From Pseudomonadota bacterium (lineage in GTDB: Bacteria > Pseudomonadota > Alphaproteobacteria > Micropepsales > Micropepsaceae): 45,039 bases of DNA. Made by a program: the position numbers and the translations under genes. The stretch spans positions 1-45,039 of the forward strand of contig JAFEEQ010000014.1 of the NCBI GenBank assembly GCA_018241025.1, read 5' to 3'. Numbering within the stretch: the first letter of the stretch is position 1; each line of letters starts with the position of its first letter. Positions 1 through 8,666 of this stretch are shown here, in pieces. The notes below the pieces were generated by a model. That model was not told where the DNA came from and ran no database searches. It saw only the letters and a program-made list of their open reading frames with translations.

Positions 1-1077
1 GCACTCGTCGCTCGGATACCGCCCCCCGGCGCCGCAAACTTTTGCGCCGCTGTTGTCCCATCTAGATGGGACAACAGCTATGCAGTAGTCTCCATCACGC
101 TGGTACAAAATATCCGTCAGGCCACTCATCGACTGCGCCGACGATTCCATCTGGGTCGCCTGCGCAGCCACGGCCTGAACGACCGTGCCGACACTCGCCT
201 CGAACGCCTTGGTGATGTCGTCGAGGCGGCGCGTGCGTTCCTCGGCGGCGCGATGCTGCGCCTCCTGCTCGGCCTTCAGGCGATCGGTCTCGATCATGCT
301 GGTCTTGAAGACCTGCACGGCGGCCGCCATCTCGCCAACTTCATCCTTGCGGCCGATGCCGTCGATTTCGGTCGAAAGATCGTGGCGGGCCAGACGGCCC
401 ATGGCATCGCTCATGCGGCGGATCGGCGCCGAAACCGACGTGACGAGCGTGTAGCCGGCACCCAGACAGAGAAGCACCGCGAGCGACAGAGCGATGACGA
501 TCCAGTTCCACGCCGAACCATACGTAGCATCCATGTCGGCAACCTGGGCCTTGCCGGATGTCAGCTGATAGTCGAGCACGCGCTGAAGCTTGGCCTGGAA
601 GTCGTGCGACAGATCGCGCAGCGTTCCCGTGTAATAGGCCGTGGCGCCCGCCGCATCGCCGGCACGCGACATCTCGACGAATTTGTCGTTGGTCGCCGCA
701 TAGGCGTTCCAGGCGGCTTCCATGTCGTCGGCAAGACGACGTTCCTCGCCCGCATCGACGGTCGGTTCGTATTGCGCGAGCGCGCCGTTTATCTGCTGGA
801 CGAGTTCGCCCAGCGTCTTCTCCTCATGTGCCTTGGCCTCCGGAGTCGCCGCGAGGATGTGAACGGCCTGGATCTGGCGATAACGCATGACACGCTGCGA
901 GAAGACGCCGAGCGCGTTGGAAGCGACGAGATAGTTCGAGGCAACGGTCTGGCCGCCTTCGTTGACCAGCGACAGGCGCTGGATGGCGAAGACGCCAAGC
1001 AGGACGGTGACGGCGAGCAGAACTCCGAAAGCCGCGACCACCTTTGCGCGGATCGAGTAGTTGTTGAGGGCGTTCAT
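1..1077 (-). CDS. Methyl-accepting chemotaxis protein, 3' part lost at window edge
   Basis: Membrane chemoreceptor that would pass ligand or redox signals to CheA/CheW. It starts at ATG 1077, preceded by GGAG six bases upstream. The sequence shows an N-terminal membrane helix (about residues 10-30), a four-helix-bundle sensor region, a second membrane helix (about 190-212), a HAMP segment ([18 protein letters not shown]) and the start of the signalling coiled coil. It aligns with the neighbouring receptor (1387-3147) as far as residue about 322 (SMSGLTD against EMAATAD). After that the frame stays open for 37 codons, but the residues (ILYQRDGDY onward) no longer resemble a receptor. The conserved signalling tip and methylation helices are therefore missing here. 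This suggests an insertion, a rearrangement or an assembly edge around position 111. Confidence 0.85.
   Translation of the reverse strand, partial: MNALNNYSIRAKVVAAFGVLLAVTVLLGVFAIQRLSLVNEGGQTVASNYLVASNALGVFSQRVMRYRQIQAVHILAATPEAKAHEEKTLGELVQQINGALAQYEPTVDAGEERRLADDMEAAWNAYAATNDKFVEMSRAGDAAGATAYYTGTLRDLSHDFQAKLQRVLDYQLTSGKAQVADMDATYGSAWNWIVIALSLAVLLCLGAGYTLVTSVSAPIRRMSDAMGRLARHDLSTEIDGIGRKDEVGEMAAAVQVFKTSMIETDRLKAEQEAQHRAAEERTRRLDDITKAFEASVGTVVQAVAAQATQMESSAQSMSGLTDILYQRDGDYCIAVVPSRWDNSGAKVCGAGGRYPSDEC
49..78. repeat. Perfect 30-bp palindrome
   Basis: The 30 bases read identically on both strands, with a TCTAGA core and TGTTGTCCCA/TGGGACAACA arms. It lies in the 3' part of the broken chemoreceptor frame, inside the segment that has lost receptor homology. 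It could be two abutting inverted element ends, a regulator or recombinase site, or an assembly-end hairpin. The sequence alone does not decide between these. Confidence 0.8.
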
Positions 1078-1386
1078 CAGTTTCTCCGAGACAAAATCCG
1101 TGATGACGGCGATGAGGAGGCCGGGACGCGACCACGCGCGAAGCAAAGACCGCCACGGTCTCTCTTGCGCTGCTGGTATTCGCGCCGTGTCATGCTGATC
1201 CCCGAATTCGACAAGGGAACTCTAGGCGCGGGGTGTGATCCGGATTTTGCGCCGGCATTTCGCGTCACGTCCGAATGTGTCGGTATGTGTCGGCTACGTG
1301 CGGAAACGAAGCCGCCGGCGGCACGCACTGCGCACCGCCGGCGGGAACACGGTGTCCGGACACCGTGAGACGCTATGGGTTTCTAC
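1078..1386. other. Intergenic region between the two chemoreceptors
   Basis: 309 bases with no convincing gene. It should hold the promoter of the downstream receptor (start 1077) and the 3' flank of the upstream receptor (stop at 1387). Near its right end are two copies of CCGCCGGCGG (about 1312-1321 and 1335-1344) followed by a 20-bp perfect palindrome. Open frames seen here are antisense or GC-driven and have no recognisable product. Confidence 0.6.
1348..1367. repeat. Perfect 20-bp palindrome after the receptor stop
   Basis: CACGGTGTCC/GGACACCGTG is fully self-complementary and lies 20 bases downstream of the stop codon of the minus-strand receptor. With no loop and no T-run it is not a classic terminator. 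A dimeric regulator site controlling the downstream receptor is possible. Confidence 0.6.
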
Positions 1387-3147
1387 TCAGGCCGCCTTTA
1401 CCGCCGTGAGGAATTCGACGACCTGGCGGCGCAGATCGCCGGACTGCCCGCTGAGCGCGCGGGCGACCTGGAGAACCTGGCTGGCCGCGGCTCCGGTGCC
1501 ATTGGCAGCCTGGGTGACGCCACCGATATTGGCCGAGACATCGCGCGTGCCGCGCGCGGTCTCTTCGACATTGCGGGCAATCTCCTTGGTCGCGGCGCCC
1601 TGCTCTTCCACGGCGGCCGCAATTGCCGTGACGATCTGGCTGATCTCGCCGATCGTGTTGCCGATCGTATCGATGGCACGAACGGCATCCTGCGTCGCGG
1701 ACTGCACGCCGGCGATCTGGGAGCGAATGTCCTCGGTCGCCTTCGACGTCTGGGTCGCGAGATTTTTCACTTCCGAAGCCACGACCGCAAAACCCTTGCC
1801 CGCCTCGCCTGCTCGCGCCGCCTCGATGGTGGCATTGAGCGCGAGAAGGTTGGTCTGGTCGGCAATGTCGTTGATGAGCGCGACGATCTCGCCGATCTTC
1901 TGCGAAGCGCCGGCAAGGCCGTTGACCATCTGGTTGGCATTGCCGGCTTCGTCGACCGCGGTCTGTGCGATCCGGCTGGAATGACCGACCTGTCGCGCGA
2001 TTTCGGCAATCGAGGACGAAAGCTCCTCGGCCGCCGCGGCGACGGTCTGGACGTTCGCGGCACTTTCCTCGGATGCAGCCGCCACCGCTCCGGCCTTCTG
2101 CGTCGTCTGGTCGGCCGTTGCGGCCATTTCCTGCGCGGAAGACTGCATCTGCTCGGCCTGGGCCGCCACGGCCTGGACGATTTCGCCCACCCTGACCTCG
2201 AAGTTCTTCGACAGATCGGCGAGGCGGAGGTTTTTCTCTTCGGTGTGTTTCCGGCCCTGCTCCTGTTCCGCCTTCAGGCGGTCGGCTTCGGTCATGTTGT
2301 CCCGGAAGACCTGCAGGGCATCGGCCATCTCGCCGATTTCATCAGCCCGGCCGACGCCCTCGATTTCCACGGCAACGTCATGGCGCGCCAGCCGGCCCAT
2401 GGTCTCGGTCATGCGGCGGATCGGGACCAGCAGCTTGCGCTGAAACAGCAGCGCCAGGCCGGCGCAAGCGGCGAGAAGCAGAAGCGTCACCACCAACGCG
2501 ACGGTAAGCGACGTCGCTTCGCCGCGGACGCGAGCCGCTTTCGCATCCGAAATCTGCACCTGAGCCCGCGAAATGATGGCCTCGACACTGGAGCGCACCG
2601 ATTTCGCAAGATCCTTGAGCCGGTCCGCTTCTTCATCGAACGGCTTCATCAAACCATTGCCGGCATCGCGCCCCTGCTCCACATAGGCATGCGCCATCCG
2701 GAGGGACGCGTCGCGCAAATTCGGAACGGCGGCGGACATGCTGTCTATCGTACGGATCATCGCGGTGTCTCCGAAAACCACGCCGATCTCTCGCGCATGA
2801 GCGGCGTGCTTCTTGAACGTCTCCGCTGCAGCAACGATGGCCGCATAATCTTCCTTGACGTCATCGGCGAAAGCCGGATCGTTCCCGACATCGCCGGCAT
2901 CCTCCGCCAGCTCCTGGATCGACGTTATCTCGAGTTCCATGTCCTTTTCGGCGACGGCGAGATCGAGGGCGCGCTTGTGATCGGCAACGGCACGGTCGAC
3001 CAGCGTCGAAGAGACGGTGTCGGCATTGCGGTATGTCATGATAACCGTACCAAGTCCGGCCACGGAAACGCAGGCGACACCGACGAGGGCGAAGGTGACG
3101 AGGCGCGCGATGGCACGCTTTGGCTGGGCACTATTCGTGTTGAACAA
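1387..3147 (-). CDS. Methyl-accepting chemotaxis protein
   Basis: Full-length chemoreceptor of 586 aa if translation begins at TTG 3147. That start follows AGGAGG by five bases and the upstream porin stop by 23 bases. In-frame codons further upstream would overlap the porin gene, so the TTG start is preferred. Domains in order: N-terminal membrane helix, periplasmic sensor rich in Asp/Ala helices (about residues 40-190), second membrane helix ([20 protein letters not shown]), HAMP ([12 protein letters not shown]), then the methyl-accepting domain with the signalling tip ([19 protein letters not shown]) and a C-terminal helix. No CheR-docking pentapeptide is visible at the C terminus. It is probably co-transcribed with the porin, which hints that the receptor senses a solute entering through that channel; that link is inference. 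Confidence 0.93.
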   Translation of the reverse strand: MFNTNSAQPKRAIARLVTFALVGVACVSVAGLGTVIMTYRNADTVSSTLVDRAVADHKRALDLAVAEKDMELEITSIQELAEDAGDVGNDPAFADDVKEDYAAIVAAAETFKKHAAHAREIGVVFGDTAMIRTIDSMSAAVPNLRDASLRMAHAYVEQGRDAGNGLMKPFDEEADRLKDLAKSVRSSVEAIISRAQVQISDAKAARVRGEATSLTVALVVTLLLLAACAGLALLFQRKLLVPIRRMTETMGRLARHDVAVEIEGVGRADEIGEMADALQVFRDNMTEADRLKAEQEQGRKHTEEKNLRLADLSKNFEVRVGEIVQAVAAQAEQMQSSAQEMAATADQTTQKAGAVAAASEESAANVQTVAAAAEELSSSIAEIARQVGHSSRIAQTAVDEAGNANQMVNGLAGASQKIGEIVALINDIADQTNLLALNATIEAARAGEAGKGFAVVASEVKNLATQTSKATEDIRSQIAGVQSATQDAVRAIDTIGNTIGEISQIVTAIAAAVEEQGAATKEIARNVEETARGTRDVSANIGGVTQAANGTGAAASQVLQVARALSGQSGDLRRQVVEFLTAVKAA

Positions 3148-3152
3148 GACGA

Positions 3153-3158
3153 CCTCCT
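3153..3158 (-). promoter_or_regulatory. Ribosome binding site fixing a TTG start
   Basis: The minus strand reads AGGAGG with five bases to TTG 3147. It is the only strong Shine-Dalgarno sequence near the 5' end of the receptor gene, and it selects a TTG start over longer frames that run into the porin gene. Confidence 0.7.
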
Positions 3159-3170
3159 GCGCAAATGCGC

Positions 3171-4310
3171 TCAATTCCAAATCAAAGTGAAACGGGTACC
3201 GATCACAAATGCATTTTCGAGAGACGGATCGGCGCCCGGCGAAACGACGTATTGGACGTCCGGCTGGACACTCAGCCAATCGGTGATCACCGCGCTGTAG
3301 GTGGCTTCGATATCGGTTTCGCCGGACGAAAGTCCCAGTGCAGCGCGCCCGTGATCGCCCAACCGTGCCGCGGCAACGGCTAGTCCGGCCCGGTCAAGAT
3401 CACCGAAGATGCCGGTGTAGACGGCGCCGGCACCAAAATAGAGTCTCACGGGATTGATCCGGGCATTCGCCGCGCCGAGCCGGACCCAGGCCGAGAGTCC
3501 TTGTTCGTCGTTGCCTTCCACCCCGATCAGCCGCGCATCAATCGAGGCATAGGCGCCGGCATTGCCGTGGCTCTCATGCCCATCCAGCGTTTCGAACCCC
3601 GCGGAATAGATCCAGCCGCCGGCCCGCACGGTGCTGTGCGGCGCAAAGCGGTTCGCGATCTCCGCAACGGCGAGCACACCTTCGCTGCCCGACAGCGTGA
3701 TCGACGTCCGCGAAGGATGGCCCGGATCGCCCGGCGTTCCTTCGAAAAGTCCGGCCTTAAGTTCCCAGTGACTGCCTGCAAGCCAATTGCCGACAATCCC
3801 AATGCCGGTGTCGGGCGTTGTGGATGGGCCGTTCACGCCGCTTTGCGCGAAGTCGATCCCGATCCCTTGCGAGGAATTCAGAAACAGCGCGCCCGTCTGC
3901 GGGACATCGAACTCCGTGTTCAAGTCGATGATACCGGCCTTGATCGCCCCAACGCCTTCGAAGGAACGGCCAACCCAGGCACCGACGACTCGAATGCCGG
4001 GCACCTGGTCGATGCTCGACACGCCCTGCAAATCGCCAACCATCGTCCCACTGAAGTCGCCGCCAGCGTTGAACTGAATGGCGGCGAAGGCCGACCAGCC
4101 GTCCAGTGGACCGTCGTCTGGCGCATAGCTCGCCGTGACATCGGCGCTGTCCAGAAGGCGGGCGCGACGCGCCAAGCCGCCACCGATATTCGCGAAAAGA
4201 TCGGAAGTATTCGTGGCGCCGAGCTGAATGGCGGACTCGCCGGCATACGCTGGCAGCATGAGCACAAACGCGCTGAGTATTCCTACATAGCGGAATACAC
4301 CTACCTGCAA
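3171..4310 (-). CDS. OprB-like carbohydrate-selective porin
   Basis: Predicted outer-membrane beta-barrel for diffusion of sugars or related solutes. From TTG 4310 the product begins with a signal peptide ([18 protein letters not shown], cleavage after AYA). A barrel-like body of alternating Gly/aromatic strands follows, with a C-terminal block typical of OprB proteins ([14 protein letters not shown], then [10 protein letters not shown]). Length is 379 aa. No strong ribosome site precedes the start; in-frame TTG 4403 and a GTG between the two are alternatives that would lengthen the N terminus. The chemoreceptor begins 23 bases after its stop. Family assignment is by the C-terminal pattern; the substrate is unknown. 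Confidence 0.82.
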   Translation of the reverse strand: MQVGVFRYVGILSAFVLMLPAYAGESAIQLGATNTSDLFANIGGGLARRARLLDSADVTASYAPDDGPLDGWSAFAAIQFNAGGDFSGTMVGDLQGVSSIDQVPGIRVVGAWVGRSFEGVGAIKAGIIDLNTEFDVPQTGALFLNSSQGIGIDFAQSGVNGPSTTPDTGIGIVGNWLAGSHWELKAGLFEGTPGDPGHPSRTSITLSGSEGVLAVAEIANRFAPHSTVRAGGWIYSAGFETLDGHESHGNAGAYASIDARLIGVEGNDEQGLSAWVRLGAANARINPVRLYFGAGAVYTGIFGDLDRAGLAVAAARLGDHGRAALGLSSGETDIEATYSAVITDWLSVQPDVQYVVSPGADPSLENAFVIGTRFTLIWN

Positions 4311-4471
4311 AAACCATTGATTTTGCTGGCTCAAACCACGCACTCGCCGCTCGGCCGCGCATGCGGAATGCAAATGCGCAGAGCTCGACCCTAGGCACGT
4401 CAAGCGACGCAGGTTTTTCGTAAGAGTTTCAGTTTATGTCGATTTACCACAGCATTTTGCGGAGAAGCGCA
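4311..4471. promoter_or_regulatory. Divergent promoter region, porin / OmpR-type regulator
   Basis: 161 bases between the minus-strand porin and the plus-strand response regulator. It contains a short inverted repeat GCGCAT (4357-4362) / ATGCGC (4374-4379). Placement makes it a candidate site for the neighbouring regulator. No promoter boxes could be assigned with confidence. Confidence 0.4.
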
Positions 4472-5200
4472 ATGAACAAGCGGCTTGCGATCGTCGAAGA
4501 CGATCCGGATGTGCGTGCCATACTTCAGCGCAGCTTGAGCGCCGACGGCTACGGGATCACCGCACTCGCCGATGGCGAACATCTCGAAGAGCTTCTCACC
4601 AACGATCCCGTCGATCTCGTGATCATGGACGTCGGACTGCCCGGCATCGACGGTCTTTCGTTGATGCGCCGGATTCGCCAGACGCACGACGTCGGCATCA
4701 TCATTGTCAGCGGCCGTTGCGATCTGACCGACCGCGTCGTCGGCCTCGAGCTGGGCGCTGACGACTACGTCACCAAGCCGTTCGAGACACGCGAGATCCT
4801 TGCGAGGGTCCGCAGCGTGCTCCGCCGCAACAGCCGCGGAAACGCGGCAGCATTGCCGACGGTGCAATCGCGCCGCCACACCCTCTGTTTCGACGGCTTC
4901 GAGCTCGACCTGCTCTCGCGCACGCTCACAAATTCCGAGGGAAAGCAGATTCTGCTGACCAGCGGAGAGTACAAGCTGATCGAAGTCTTCGTGAAACACG
5001 CCAACCGGGTGCTCAGCCGCGACCAGCTGCTGGATCTGATCTACGACAGCGACGCCCCGGCCTTCGATCGGAGCATCGACGTGCGCATCGGACGCGTGCG
5101 CAAGAAGCTGGACGACGACCCGCGCAATCCCCGGCTGATCAAGACGGTGCGCAACGATGGCTATATTTTCGTGGGAAAAGTCACCGCCGCCGGGGGGTAG
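4472..5200 (+). CDS. OmpR/TorR-family response regulator
   Basis: DNA-binding response regulator of 242 aa. The receiver domain has the acidic pair E9/D10-D11, phospho-acceptor D53 (VIMDVGLPG) and K102 (YVTKPF). The C-terminal winged helix runs from about residue 140 to the end, with LLTSGEYKLIEVF and VRIGRVRKKLDDDP. ATG 4472 is chosen because GGAG sits seven bases upstream; an in-frame codon at 4436 lacks a ribosome site. No cognate histidine kinase lies next to it. It is divergent from the porin and could regulate the porin/receptor pair. Its stop codon lies in the loop of a perfect hairpin. Confidence 0.93.
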   Translation: MNKRLAIVEDDPDVRAILQRSLSADGYGITALADGEHLEELLTNDPVDLVIMDVGLPGIDGLSLMRRIRQTHDVGIIIVSGRCDLTDRVVGLELGADDYVTKPFETREILARVRSVLRRNSRGNAAALPTVQSRRHTLCFDGFELDLLSRTLTNSEGKQILLTSGEYKLIEVFVKHANRVLSRDQLLDLIYDSDAPAFDRSIDVRIGRVRKKLDDDPRNPRLIKTVRNDGYIFVGKVTAAGG

Positions 5201-5212
5201 ACGGCGGTGACT
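5179..5212. terminator. Bidirectional terminator-like hairpin
   Basis: Perfect 11-bp stem (5179-5189 with 5202-5212) around a 12-base loop that contains the TAG stop of the OmpR-type gene. It sits between two convergent genes and could end both transcripts. There is no clear T-run on either side. Confidence 0.65.
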
Positions 5213-5226
5213 GGGCCAGCCTTCTC

Positions 5227-5874
5227 TTACGCAGAGGCCGGCCGGGGGGACTCGTTACCGGTGTCATTCCCAGCGGCGAAACGCGCCGCACGGCCCGCCG
5301 CCATGTCCTCCGCGGCCAGCGCCAGACGAACCAGTTCGGCGACACTCTTTACACGGAGCTTCTCCATGACCCGCGCGCGATGGTTCTCGACGGTGCGGGG
5401 CGAAATCGACAATTCGTAGGCGATGACCTTGTTTGCGCGACCGGCGACGATCAGGTTGAGCACCTGGCGTTCGCGGGTCGTCAGGCTTCCGAGCCGCGAC
5501 GTGATGCTGTGCGCCTCGCCGAGCACTTCCGTGCGCAGCGCGGTGGCGCAATCCAGATGAACCGTGCCCAGCTCGGTGTCTCCGAGCGCGACCATGATCA
5601 CCGGAAAGCCCGGGAGCGCCTGGCGCACCAAACGCATCAGTTCGAATCCCTCCGCGTCGCTCATCGCGGCGACCACAAGTTCGAAACCGCCGGAGCGCAG
5701 ATGCATGAGAATGTCGTGCGGATCGTTCGCGGCGACGAAGGCATAACCGCGGCTCAGCAGGAAATTGCCGACCGATTCGCGATGCGCGTTGTCATTGGTC
5801 GCCACCAGGATTTTGCCGCTGCGGCGGACGGCAGGATGAAAGTCCGGTGCCGGCGCGAAGCCCGAATTCGTCAT
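5227..5874 (-). CDS. LuxR/FixJ-type regulator with degenerate receiver
   Basis: 215-aa transcription regulator. The C-terminal HTH (about residues 130-190) is of FixJ/NarL type (LTTRERQVLNLIVAGRANK, then SPRTVENHRARVMEKL). The N-terminal 120 residues fold-match a receiver domain but lack its active site: the phospho-acceptor position in FELVVAAMSD is Ala (A70), the acidic pair is replaced by TND, and the conserved Lys is not found. It probably does not receive phosphate in the usual way. It is divergent from the FixK-like gene across 379 bases, which suggests joint control of an oxygen or stress response; that is inference. A low-complexity tail follows the HTH. Confidence 0.88.
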   Translation of the reverse strand: MTNSGFAPAPDFHPAVRRSGKILVATNDNAHRESVGNFLLSRGYAFVAANDPHDILMHLRSGGFELVVAAMSDAEGFELMRLVRQALPGFPVIMVALGDTELGTVHLDCATALRTEVLGEAHSITSRLGSLTTRERQVLNLIVAGRANKVIAYELSISPRTVENHRARVMEKLRVKSVAELVRLALAAEDMAAGRAARFAAGNDTGNESPRPASA

Positions 5875-6253
5875 AGGGAATGTCCCTTACTTTGCGGCGG
5901 GTCGTTTACAGGCCGCCGGCCAAAGACGCACGCGAGCAGAGGGATAGCACCTACATACGAAAGTATGGGGTCTGCATACCGGAATCCCCAAATCTATGTG
6001 TAACGCCGTAAGCGGCACACCGACGCGAGAAACCGACTCGACGCGAACGACGAGCATTCAAAGTCGAAATAATCGTGGACAGACAATCCGTGTACGACAG
6101 TTTTGACCGTTTCCAAAAGTATTACGTGGATTCACGATACGTGGATTCTCTGTCTACTTTTAAATTCGAATCGCCCCGACAAATTCATCACGAATTGGTT
6201 TGCAGAAAGCAGATCAAGGCGACACGTCCAAGAAGTTGGAACAGGGGTCCCGA
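5875..6253. promoter_or_regulatory. Long divergent regulatory region
   Basis: 379 bases, AT-richer than its surroundings, between the LuxR-type and FixK-like genes. Visible structure: inverted repeat CATAC-GAAA-GTATG (5954-5967), an 11-bp direct repeat TACGTGGATTC at 6123-6133 and 6138-6148 (15-base period), and AATTC-N5-GAATT (6182-6196). No complete TTGA-N6-TCAA FixK box was found. Short open frames here have no recognisable product. Confidence 0.5.
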
Positions 6254-6988
6254 ATGTCATTGGCCGTCAGACTGGCTTACTCGAACAGCAATCCACCGCA
6301 GCGCATCCGTTCCGCATTCCAGCCACCCGCGAAACCATCCGATCCGGCAAGGACGGTAACGCTCCTTGAGCATCTGCGTCAGCTTCAGCCGCACGCGTTG
6401 CGCCAGAGCCTCCCCCGAAACCACACCGTCTTCGCCGAAGGCGACAGCACCGACCAGGTGTACGAACTGGTCAGCGGCGTGGTCCGTCTCGCCAAGCACA
6501 CACCCGGCGGCCGGCGCCATGTCCTCGACTTCGTGATGCCTGGCGAAGTGTTCGGCCTGATCGAAAACCCCGAGCACACCGTCACGGCGGAAACGGTCGG
6601 GGATGCCGTGATCGTCTCCTACTCGCGCGGCGCGCTCGAGCGGGCGGCGGCGAACAACCCGGTCCTGCGCCGGCGCCTCGTGTCGCATATCAGCGACAAC
6701 CTCCTGACCGCCCAGCAGCAGCTTCTGATCCTCGGCTGCCAGGATGCGCGAGAGAAGATCGCGTCCTTCCTGCTCCGCCTTGCCGAGCGCTCGGGCCTGA
6801 GGACGGGCAACCGCCTCGAACTGGCCATGGGACGGCAGGACATTGCCGACCATCTCGGCCTCACCATCGAGACCGTGTGCCGGACGATCCGCGCGCTGCA
6901 TCGCGCCGGAACGATCAATGTCCCGAACGTGCATGACGTGACTCTCTCAGACCTATCCGGGCTTCGCGCTCTCGCCGTCGAAATCTAG
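6254..6988 (+). CDS. Crp/Fnr-family transcription regulator, FixK-like
   Basis: 244-aa regulator with a cyclic-nucleotide-binding-like beta roll (about residues 35-150; VFAEGDSTDQVYELVSG, GRRHVLDFVMPGEVFGL), a dimerisation helix and a C-terminal winged HTH (MGRQDIADHLGLTIETVCRTI). The HTH resembles FixK/FnrN proteins. The N-terminal cysteine cluster of oxygen-sensing Fnr is absent, so the protein is more like FixK, which depends on an upstream sensor. ATG 6254 is preferred over an in-frame codon at 6200 because AGGGG lies seven bases upstream. The next gene begins 12 bases after the stop. Confidence 0.92.
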   Translation: MSLAVRLAYSNSNPPQRIRSAFQPPAKPSDPARTVTLLEHLRQLQPHALRQSLPRNHTVFAEGDSTDQVYELVSGVVRLAKHTPGGRRHVLDFVMPGEVFGLIENPEHTVTAETVGDAVIVSYSRGALERAAANNPVLRRRLVSHISDNLLTAQQQLLILGCQDAREKIASFLLRLAERSGLRTGNRLELAMGRQDIADHLGLTIETVCRTIRALHRAGTINVPNVHDVTLSDLSGLRALAVEI

Positions 6989-7000
6989 GCGCTACAGCAC

Positions 7001-8656
7001 ATGTCGAGATTCTCGCAGTTCATCGCAGACCTCTTCTCCCCGCTCGCAGCCATTTCCAACAGTGTCGCCAACGGCCTTGCCGGTCTGGGAGGACACGCTC
7101 CGACCTGGGAAACCTCCCTCACCGCGGCGTTCCTTGTCTCCGCGGCCGTGTTCGGTATCGGTTGCTCGATCTGGGCGGCGGCGGCGCATGCCCGCTTCGT
7201 CTTCCACCGCCGCACCACCCGGAACGAGCTGGCGCGTTCGCGCGCGGTGCTCCTGCTGCGCGACGCGATCATCGAAGGCAGCGGCGAAGCCATCGTGGTG
7301 ATGGGCGTCGATATGAGCGTGCCGCTGACCTTTGGCGGAGGAAGCTCGCTGCTGCAGGATTGTCTGTCAGGTCCCGACTCCGCCGGACTTGCCGCGGCAC
7401 TCGACCGCCTGCTCGAAGCCGGCGCCGGGTTCGACCAACGGGTCCGTCTCGGCAATGGCGCCGTGCTGGTGCGCGGCTATCCGATCGGCCGGCGCGCGGT
7501 GCTCTTCCTGCGCAAGCTCGAGCAGTCCGCAACGGTTTCCAGCGATCCGCGCGCGGCGCTCGACCGCCTGCCCCAGCCGGTCTGGCTGCGCGACAGCGAG
7601 GGCAAGCTGACCTGGGCGAACAAGTCCTACCTCGCGGCCACCGGCACGACGACCGTCGAAGCCGCAATCGCGGACGGCTATGCGCTGCATCAGTCCGAGC
7701 GCGACCTGGCCCAGACCGTCCGCGATTTCGGCGGCCCGGTCGAAGCGCGCCGCTATGCCCTTACCGGCGAGAAGCGCAGCGCGTTCCTGATCGCGCTCGA
7801 CCGGCTTCCCGATGGCAATATCATCGGCAGCGCCACCGACGTGACGAATGCCGCGCAGGCGGAGGCCAAGCTCCAGCTCCAGTCGGCCGCAAACGCCGAT
7901 GTGCTGGACAGAATTGACATCGGAGTCGCGATCTTCGGTGCCGATCGCCGGCTGTGCCATTTCAACCGCGCCTATGCCCGGATGTGGGAGTTACCGCCGG
8001 AATGGCTGGCGACGCGTCCCAATGCCGGCGAGATCCTCGATCGCTTGCGCGAATTGCGCCGGCTGCCGGAACAGCGCGACTTTTCCGGCTGGAAGGCCGA
8101 TCGGCTGTCTCTCTTCGAAGGCGAAGGCAAGGCCGATGAAGAATATTGGCATCTGCCGAACGGGCAGAGCCTGCGCGTTGCTGCACAGCCAGACCGGCTC
8201 GGCGGCCTGACCTTCCTCTATGAGGACGTGAGCGACCAGCTGCGGCTCGAAAGCTCGTACACCAACATGATCCGGGTCCAGCGCGCGACGCTCGACACGC
8301 TGCGCGAGGGCGTGGCGGTGTTCGGTACGGATGGAAGGCTCAAGCTGCACAATTGCGCCTTCGCGACGCTCTGGCACTTCGCCAGCAGCGAGCTTGGTGG
8401 CGAACCGCATCTGCGCCAGCTTGCCTCGGCGAGCGAGCGCCGCTTCGGACACGACAACACCTGGAACATCATCGCCTCCGCGGTGTCGTCCGCCGATCCG
8501 GCAAGCTACAACAAATGGGCGCGCATCACGCGCTCGGACGCAATTTCCCTGGCTCTTACGCTGACGCGGCTGCCCGATGGCGCGACGCTGGTGTCGTTCG
8601 ACGACGAAACCGACATTGCGCGAATGGAAGATGTCTTGAAGGCCCGCGCCGCCTGA
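7001..8656 (+). CDS. Multi-PAS sensor protein without a kinase domain
   Basis: 551-aa membrane-anchored signalling protein. One membrane helix (about residues 38-60) is followed by at least three PAS-like modules: about 185-285 (LPQPVWLRDSEGKLTWANKS), 300-405 (DIGVAIFGADRRLCHFNRAY) and 430-540 (LREGVAVFGTDGRLKLHN). The arrangement and wording resemble the sensory half of DivL-type histidine kinases of Alphaproteobacteria. The product stops at FDDETDIARMEDVLKARAA, just where a dimerisation/His helix and ATPase would normally begin, and the next gene lies on the other strand. It is either a stand-alone PAS scaffold or a kinase that has lost its output. ATG 7001 has a weak ribosome site; the gene follows the FixK-like gene closely. 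Confidence 0.85.
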   Translation: MSRFSQFIADLFSPLAAISNSVANGLAGLGGHAPTWETSLTAAFLVSAAVFGIGCSIWAAAAHARFVFHRRTTRNELARSRAVLLLRDAIIEGSGEAIVVMGVDMSVPLTFGGGSSLLQDCLSGPDSAGLAAALDRLLEAGAGFDQRVRLGNGAVLVRGYPIGRRAVLFLRKLEQSATVSSDPRAALDRLPQPVWLRDSEGKLTWANKSYLAATGTTTVEAAIADGYALHQSERDLAQTVRDFGGPVEARRYALTGEKRSAFLIALDRLPDGNIIGSATDVTNAAQAEAKLQLQSAANADVLDRIDIGVAIFGADRRLCHFNRAYARMWELPPEWLATRPNAGEILDRLRELRRLPEQRDFSGWKADRLSLFEGEGKADEEYWHLPNGQSLRVAAQPDRLGGLTFLYEDVSDQLRLESSYTNMIRVQRATLDTLREGVAVFGTDGRLKLHNCAFATLWHFASSELGGEPHLRQLASASERRFGHDNTWNIIASAVSSADPASYNKWARITRSDAISLALTLTRLPDGATLVSFDDETDIARMEDVLKARAA

Positions 8657-8666
8657 CCGGCGATGC

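Noticed and set aside
1375..3300. 641-codon open frame on the plus strand opposite the chemoreceptor
   Set aside because: It mirrors the receptor frame in GC-rich DNA. The product is Arg/Gly/Leu-rich with no domain, while the minus strand encodes an unmistakable receptor.
6075..6369. Two overlapping short open frames (88-94 codons) in the long intergenic region
   Set aside because: No ribosome site, no recognisable domain, and they run into the FixK-like gene in other frames.
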